Position numbers and translations under genes: made by a program | Source of the DNA: Atherix ibis | Lineage: Eukaryota; Arthropoda; Insecta; Diptera; Athericidae | Direction: 5' to 3' | Assembly: GCA_958298945.1 (NCBI GenBank) | Contig: OY282605.1 | Coordinates: 8,517,811 to 8,581,810, forward strand | Length of the DNA stretch: 64,000 nt | Notes under the pieces: generated by a model | Database searches by the model: none | What the model was told of the DNA's origin: nothing | What the model saw: only the letters and a program-made list of their open reading frames with translations | Part shown: positions 58,427 to 64,000 of the stretch, piece after piece | Layout: each line of letters opens with the position of its first letter | Numbering within the stretch: the first letter of the stretch is position 1

Positions 58427-59140
58427 TATGTTTGACAGCTGTCAAACAAATGGTACAGCTTTGTCATTTAACAGCTGTCAAACAATTTACATTATGAGTG
58501 CAAACGCAGAAGATACGCCAAATGGGTAGCTTGGAACAACCGGATGTGGATGATGATTAATCAAACAAATTTTCTTCAGAGTCGAGGCTTATTTCTTGCT
58601 CGGTGGATAAGCAAAATAGCCATATATGAGGCTCTGAAAATCCACACGTGATAGTGGAGGAGTTTTTTTATCCGCGAAAAGTAACTGTCTGGTATGCATT
58701 ATATTTCTTTAAAAATGTAGAAGGACAAAAATTTGTCGTCTAAACTTGAAGATTTTGTTGATTTGTACCATATTTTTTTTTAAACACGACAGCGCCGCAA
58801 GCTACATAACATAATAAATTTTAGCTACATTACGTGAATGTGGTCAAAAACATGTGAATTCGAGATTTGGTGCTGTCAGTTGGCTTCGAAGATCGTGCGA
58901 TTTGACGCCATTAGACGTTTCCTTATGTAACTACGCAAATGATCAAACCTCAAAAAGAGTATTTAAAAAACCAACATTCATTTTTGTCGAAATGTGCGAA
59001 AACATCATAAAAAATTACCGCAAAAGAATCGAGTCCTGTAAGAAATATTGTACAGACCATTTAAATGATTCCATTAATAATGAAAAGATCCAAACAACAT
59101 AATTAAATAAAATTTTTAATAAAATCTGCATTTTTAGTGT
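58427..59140 (+). mobile_element. DD41D relic abutting the mariner
   Basis: It begins with TTTGACAGCTGTCAAACAAA and AACAGCTGTCAAACAA, the subterminal sequence of the TTCGGAAAGT subfamily, directly after the mariner's TA. Broken plus-strand frames contain the GYVNK-like region (AAAATAGCCATATATGAGGC), and a clear C-terminal part at 58885-59050: RRSCDLTPLDVSLCNYA (third Asp), MCENIIKNYRKRIESCKK and HLNDSINN. The 5' terminus is missing. Confidence 0.7.
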
Positions 59141-61591
59141 ATTTTATTTAATTTTACTTTCTAAAGCTACAAATTGGATGACTCTTTCTTTATATATGTA
59201 TATACCAGTATATGTAAAATTTACTATTAATATATTTTACAAAAAAAAAAATAATGAAATTAATTTAATTTTAATTAGTTTTTATATTCGCAAAAATGAA
59301 TTGAAAATTTAAAAAAAAATTGAAACAAATCTCTTCCAAATGAATTGAAAATAAAACAAAAAATGACCAAGAAACAGACGGAATTATGTGAATCTAAAAA
59401 ATAGCAAAAATTTAATTATTTTTTTTCGAAATTCATTAAAACTCTCTTGATTTAGTAAAAGTAGAAAATATCTTTTATTAGAAATAAAAAAAAAAAAAGT
59501 TTTGGTCATCGTGAAGATGGCTTCGTTTCGTGAATATTTGTTATATTTTTTTCAACAAAAAAAAACAACACAAATCTCAATAAAAGAAATTGTCTGATTT
59601 CGAAAGTGATCTTAGATAAAACTAAAGAAATTTTGAGGTTACCATCTCCTGGGATCAAGTTGATTATTTAGAGAGAAAATTGTATGACAAAAAAGAAAAG
59701 AAAAAAAAAGAGTCAAATTACAATACTAATTTCTTATCAGATTTATACATGCACATCAGCACATATGCACACAAATAAACAAATTTTGAATTATTGTAAT
59801 TTGCACATTTTGAAATGATTCCCCCAAAAATATCAAATTCTTCTTTAATTACGAAATTAACTACATTTATTTGGTCGTAGAAAACGATTCAATGTACACA
59901 TGCATACATACGTTACGTACATACACACACACACACGCACACACACATATGTATGTGTTGTCATAAATTATTTTTGGTTTGTCATAAAATTTCCGTTTTG
60001 TGTGAATTTCCAGCTAAATTTTGTTATTTTTCCACATTTCACAAAAACCGTTGTTGTTGCTCTTCTCTTTTTGTTAATTTCGAATAACTTCATACACACA
60101 CTCCCATGCACACTTCCCCTTGCACACATATGTTATCCGTCTAATGAGCAAAAAGAGATAGCAAATAATTTCCTAATTGTTCTCTTCAAATTTTTATGTA
60201 GAGCGCGCGCGTAATTAAATGTCAAAAAACATTTGTCACATGCACGTACGGTGACAAGAAGCCTGATCAGAATGGCTGCGCACTGAGTGATCGGTTTTGG
60301 GCTTGCGTGTTTGGGCCAACATATATGTATACAGTATGTACAGATGTGTATCTATTGCTGGTATAAAGGCTCATTTTGTACATGGTTTAACATAAATAAC
60401 TTGTGCTCTAGTAATAAATTAAAAAAAAAAAAACCAACATACTAGCTGTAATAGAGTTGTATTGAACCCACCCCCCTCCACCCGGCCCTCTTAAATTTAA
60501 AACCGTTTTTTTTTTCATTTATTTTTAAGTGCAATATTTAGTCACATTTTTGATAAGTTAGTGTATTTGTGCATGGAGTTTACGTTTGTGTGTGTATAGT
60601 TGGTTGGGTAAATTTTCAGCTGGTGTTTGTTTCCGATTCACGCGACAATACGAGACCGGAAGTGATTAAGAGGAAAAAAACTCAAATTCAATGTATTCCG
60701 TCGTTCGCTATGAGAGCGCGCGCATATTGCACCTTTTTTACATGATCTGCTCGGTTGGAGTCCATAGAATTGGTTGGTGATTGGCATCGTTGCTATTGTA
60801 ATCACAGTCACCACCGACACAATATTAGTCCATCACAAAATCAATCATACTCACAACAGTATCGGCCAACGCAAATGACAAAACCGAACAGAAAACAACA
60901 AAAAAACCAAAAAACAGAAAAATGGCAATAAAATTTGACCAAACAAATTACACGACGCCCGATATTTTGCGTTGAAATTCGATCAAATCAAATCGAAAAT
61001 GACTATTTTTTGTGAGCTATTTTTTTTTTTTATAAAAACGATTATTTATTTTTCTACAATATTTTATAGGCTATTTTATGTTTTTTTTTTTGTTAAACCA
61101 GAAATCTATTAAGTCGATTCTATTTTTCAGATGTAAAATATATTTTGTATTTAATTTATTTAATTTTAATTTCATGTAATTGATTAAAAAATATAAAAGT
61201 TTGTATTCGTGTCAGGGTCTTGAATCGAAAATTTAAAAAAATTCAAATTATCAAAAGTTTTTTTTTTTTTTTTAATTGGGATCCAACATGATTTTTTAAT
61301 AGGAATTTGAAGAGTTGTTTTTTACTTAATTACCACCTCATCCCCAAAATATGTCTATTATAAATAAATTTAATGGAGGCATAATTTTTACGTAATGAGA
61401 AAATATTGTCGTTCATAAAGAAAACGTCAATAGACAGTATCCCATTTTATATTGATTTTATGATTTGGCAAAAAAAAAACAATGCCAGCACAAAACTCTT
61501 CTAAATTCTTTGATTAAAAATAACATTTTTGTATAGATAAACTCTTGAATATATAATAAAAATAAGTAAAGTACAGATTTAAATAATGGAT
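59141..61591. other. AT-rich sequence with microsatellites
   Basis: No gene. It has a (CA)n tract at 59921-59949, GCGCGCGC at 60203-60210 and 60714-60722, and long A/T runs. The 60-codon minus-strand frame at 60638-60820 is not supported by splice signals or similarity. Confidence 0.4.
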
Positions 61592-62340
61592 GATCGGAAA
61601 AGTAAAGTTCTGTGTCATTTGACAGCTGTCAGACAAATATGCCATCCACATAACATTTATTATGTTTAAGATTTGACATTGTATATATACTCACTAAGTG
61701 GATACGTCAATAAGCCAATTAACCCTATATGGGGCTCTAAAACCTCCACAAGTAACTGTGGAGAAGCCATTATATCCAATAAAAGTGAGTTTCTGGTGTG
61801 TGTTTTTGTCTGAAGGTGTTATTGGGCTGTATTTCTTTGAAAATGAGTTGGGAGAGACCTTAACCGTTTTGAGCGCCTGATATTTTTTTTTCATTAACTT
61901 TAAGATTTTTTATGTAGACCATATGTGTATGTAGTTCCACCATTAGCCACACAACATGAAAAATTTTCGATTTATCGGATGGAAAGCTTAAAGAATGCAC
62001 AAGAAAACATAAAGATCGTGAAACTTGACAAATTTTAACATTTTTGCGCTAGAACTTTCCAGGACGCATAATTTCGATATTTGATAAGGTCCATTAATGG
62101 CCTCCAAGATCGTGCAATTTGACGCTGTTGGACTTTTACTTGCACGGCTATGCAAAAGATCGATCCTTAAACTTGAGAGTATTAAAGCAAATTGCAACCT
62201 CGAAATATGCGAAAACGTCAAAAAAAACTCTACCTTAAAAGGATAGATCCCTGCAGTGTCTCGTGGCGGATAATATGGTTCATGTTATATTCTACGTATA
62301 ATGGCAAGGTCCAAACAATAAAACAAAATTTTTGAAATTT
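61592..62340 (+). mobile_element. DD41D relic (TTCGGAAAGT subfamily)
   Basis: The left end ATCGGAAAAGTAAAGTTCTG, then GTCATTTGACAGCTGTCAGA, matches the other members of the subfamily. Plus-strand pieces: GYVNKP-NPIWGSKTS, VIGLYFFENELGETLTVLS, then PPRSCNLTLLDFYLHGYAKD (third-Asp region, Asp kept in LLD) and ICENVKKNSTLKG. The second-Asp region is eroded. The 3' end runs into the hairpin listed next and could not be defined. Confidence 0.65.
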
Positions 62341-62358
62341 TTATCAAAATTTTCAAAA

Positions 62359-62417
62359 TTTTGCAGTTTATGGCTTTAAATAAACTTGGTGTTTATTTAA
62401 AGCCATAAACTGCAAAA
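62359..62417. repeat. Perfect 27-bp inverted duplication with 5-nt loop
   Basis: Arm 62359-62385 (TTTTGCAGTTTATGGCTTTA plus AATAAAC), loop TTGGT, and exact reverse complement at 62391-62417. It marks the 3' end of the DD41D relic. Confidence 0.92.
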
Positions 62418-64000
62418 TCCTTTATATTAATAAAAATATTGTACCATAAATGAAAATGTAAGAAAACGAAAATTCTCCACAAACCAGAAGCGATAACAGT
62501 GGCGGCGGCAGCCAGCTTTCCATTTCCAATAAATTTTTGCCAGGTGTACCTCGTGTGTACATACCAAACGATCGTACACAATTTACATATTATTATTATT
62601 AATTGGCCGTTGTTCGAGGGGGAAGATAGCTGGTTTCCCTGCGTTCTTACATTTCGTTTTTACTTGCTGCCTCCTACTAGTTAATTAGGAAAATGACGGG
62701 CAAAAAAAAAACCCAGCACATAATGGATAGTTTTCAATGAGTTTGTGAATTCCGGGGACACAAGTGTGCGAATCGTGTGAACTATTGTGTTCTACATTGA
62801 ATTTGTTTATGCAACAACATGTACGCGATCGTTTCTGAATCAAGCAAAGCTTAGCGTATACACCGAATGACGTTAAACATGGACGCACGGGGGTTTTAGC
62901 GAAAATGTGAATACAGAAAAATGGAAAAAAGCATATGCTCGGAAACTGATCATTTCATTTTTAACATCAAAATCGATCTATTCTAACTGGCAGGCAGGCA
63001 GGCAGCAATCACTACTGTCGACGTGTCTAAATATACACATAATTGACTACCGCCGAGTCTCTGCTCTACGCTTTATACCAGAAATTCACACAAAAATATT
63101 ATGGGGTTGTATGATCAGTGCTAACATATGTGCGATCGGGTCTCTGACGAAGCAAGACCAGATAATCCCAGCCATCCCGAATAATTTCATTCCAGCAACT
63201 CCAATAAATAGAAATCCCAGATCTGGTCGCAATATGGCCAATTGTATACACAAAAAAGTTCTCCATTATTCTCTACTATTTCAACTAACTGATTATCATG
63301 AGTATCCCCCGTGGAACCATAAGCATTGGCATCAACAAAGCTTTAGCATGTCGTAAGCGTATTATAATTGGCACTGCGGTCAGTGGGCTTAGCTGACTCT
63401 TTGTTTACAGAGATTCACTCTGTGTCGGCCACTGGTACACAATAGTTTATCCACCTCTTGAAAAGACTCCTCTGTCCGATCACAGTCAGTGAGATTCGTC
63501 TACTATTCGATACAGTCGTCGTCCCCTCTCCAAACCTCAACTAACTTTCAACATTGTTTTAATAGCATTAGTTTATAAGTTTGCATTTCAACTTTTCCTT
63601 CTGGTTTTTTCATAAATTAAGTATAAAATTAAGAAAGAGGTCAGACGTAATTGTTTCGAACACACATTTCTTATCGTTTCTTCTCTCCCCTTCCCCGACG
63701 CATTTCTTTATTCCAACCATCCAGTTTAAAATTCACACCATAGATTATTTTCATTTTTATCGCTTTCATTTGACTGTTTCGGTTTTTTAGTTTTAATTAC
63801 TAATTCACACCATACCATACTATACCGACTATCATCAGCTTGTATATGGGTGAATAGTGAAAACTATTCTTGAACTCCAAAGGTGAGCCCTGCCTGCCCG
63901 CACTTACCCAATCAGTCCGGGAAAAAACATTCGCGATACTGAATTTTTATCGAAACTATGATTGTGAGTGAGCATAACCCCCCCCCCCCCCCCCTGTTAG
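62418..64000. other. Less AT-rich terminal region, no gene recognised
   Basis: Composition rises in GC from about 62480 to 63550. A 149-codon plus-strand frame (62907-63356) shows no domain, no signal peptide and no similarity that I recognise, and has no clear splice context. A GGCA microsatellite lies at 62990-63005 and a C run at about 63979-63994. This could be 5' sequence of the RBM24-like gene or an old insertion; I cannot decide. Confidence 0.35.

Noticed and set aside
63979..63994. C run at the window end as a telomeric or functional repeat
   Set aside because: A plain homopolymer; similar C or G runs occur at 22110, 22527, 23520 and 46101 and may be sequencing-prone tracts.
55810..64000. 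Search for the RRM exon of the RBM24-like gene
   Set aside because: No minus-strand frame with RNP2/RNP1-type motifs and splice sites was seen, so no exon is called.

Overview
The window is strongly AT-rich, intron-dense, repeat-laden nuclear DNA of an insect, most likely a fly (Diptera). The evidence is the many mariner/IS630-type DNA transposons (including a mauritiana-type element and DD41D rosa-like elements), a PIF/Harbinger element with a short 74-nt intron, abundant homopolymer and dinucleotide runs, and canonical GT/AG spliced exons. I see no bacterial, viral, rRNA or tRNA genes.

One host gene is supported. Four minus-strand exons (55749-55809, 19134-19302, 18909-18993, 15365-15510) join in a single open frame with correct splice sites and consistent phases, and end in a stop codon. 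They encode the Ala/Tyr/Gln/Pro-rich C-terminal 153 residues of a protein that looks like RBM24/RBM38 (SEB4/SUP-12), a splicing and mRNA-stability regulator. The RRM exons should lie beyond the right edge. Two of the introns are large (about 36.4 kb and 3.4 kb), and most of the window is those introns plus the 3' flank.

Everything else recognisable is transposon-derived. From the left: a non-LTR fragment; a Harbinger transposase with an open frame but an Asp-to-Asn change in its catalytic triad (860-2382); three DD41D relics and a MITE with 29-bp inverted ends (2.9-7.2 kb); and one of two intact, apparently identical 1294-bp mariners (10580-11873, minus). The introns carry a fold-back mariner, an unidentified satellite-like block (17.2-18.7 kb), a tandemly amplified transposase fragment (21.9-22.9 kb), a mariner containing a perfect 50-bp hairpin (27 kb), the second intact mariner (32734-34027, plus), a THAP-domain relic with MITE-like ends (41.3-42.7 kb), a mariner nested in a DD41D element (44.8-46.0 kb), a 71-bp tandem array made from transposase sequence (49.5-50.0 kb) and a truncated mauritiana-type mariner (54.1 kb). 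To the right of the fourth exon lie a near full-length but dead mariner (57.2-58.4 kb) and two more DD41D relics.

Two dynamics stand out. First, copies of one dead mariner family share exact internal deletions (loss of the second catalytic Asp motif in two copies, loss of the N-terminal half in three), so defective copies appear to have been mobilised in trans. Second, there are several perfect inverted duplications with 3-5 nt loops, and the same stretch of DD41D transposase was amplified twice into tandem arrays. No wholly new system can be claimed; the items worth checking are the intact mariner pair, the fold-back mariner, the THAP element, and the 17-18.7 kb block.
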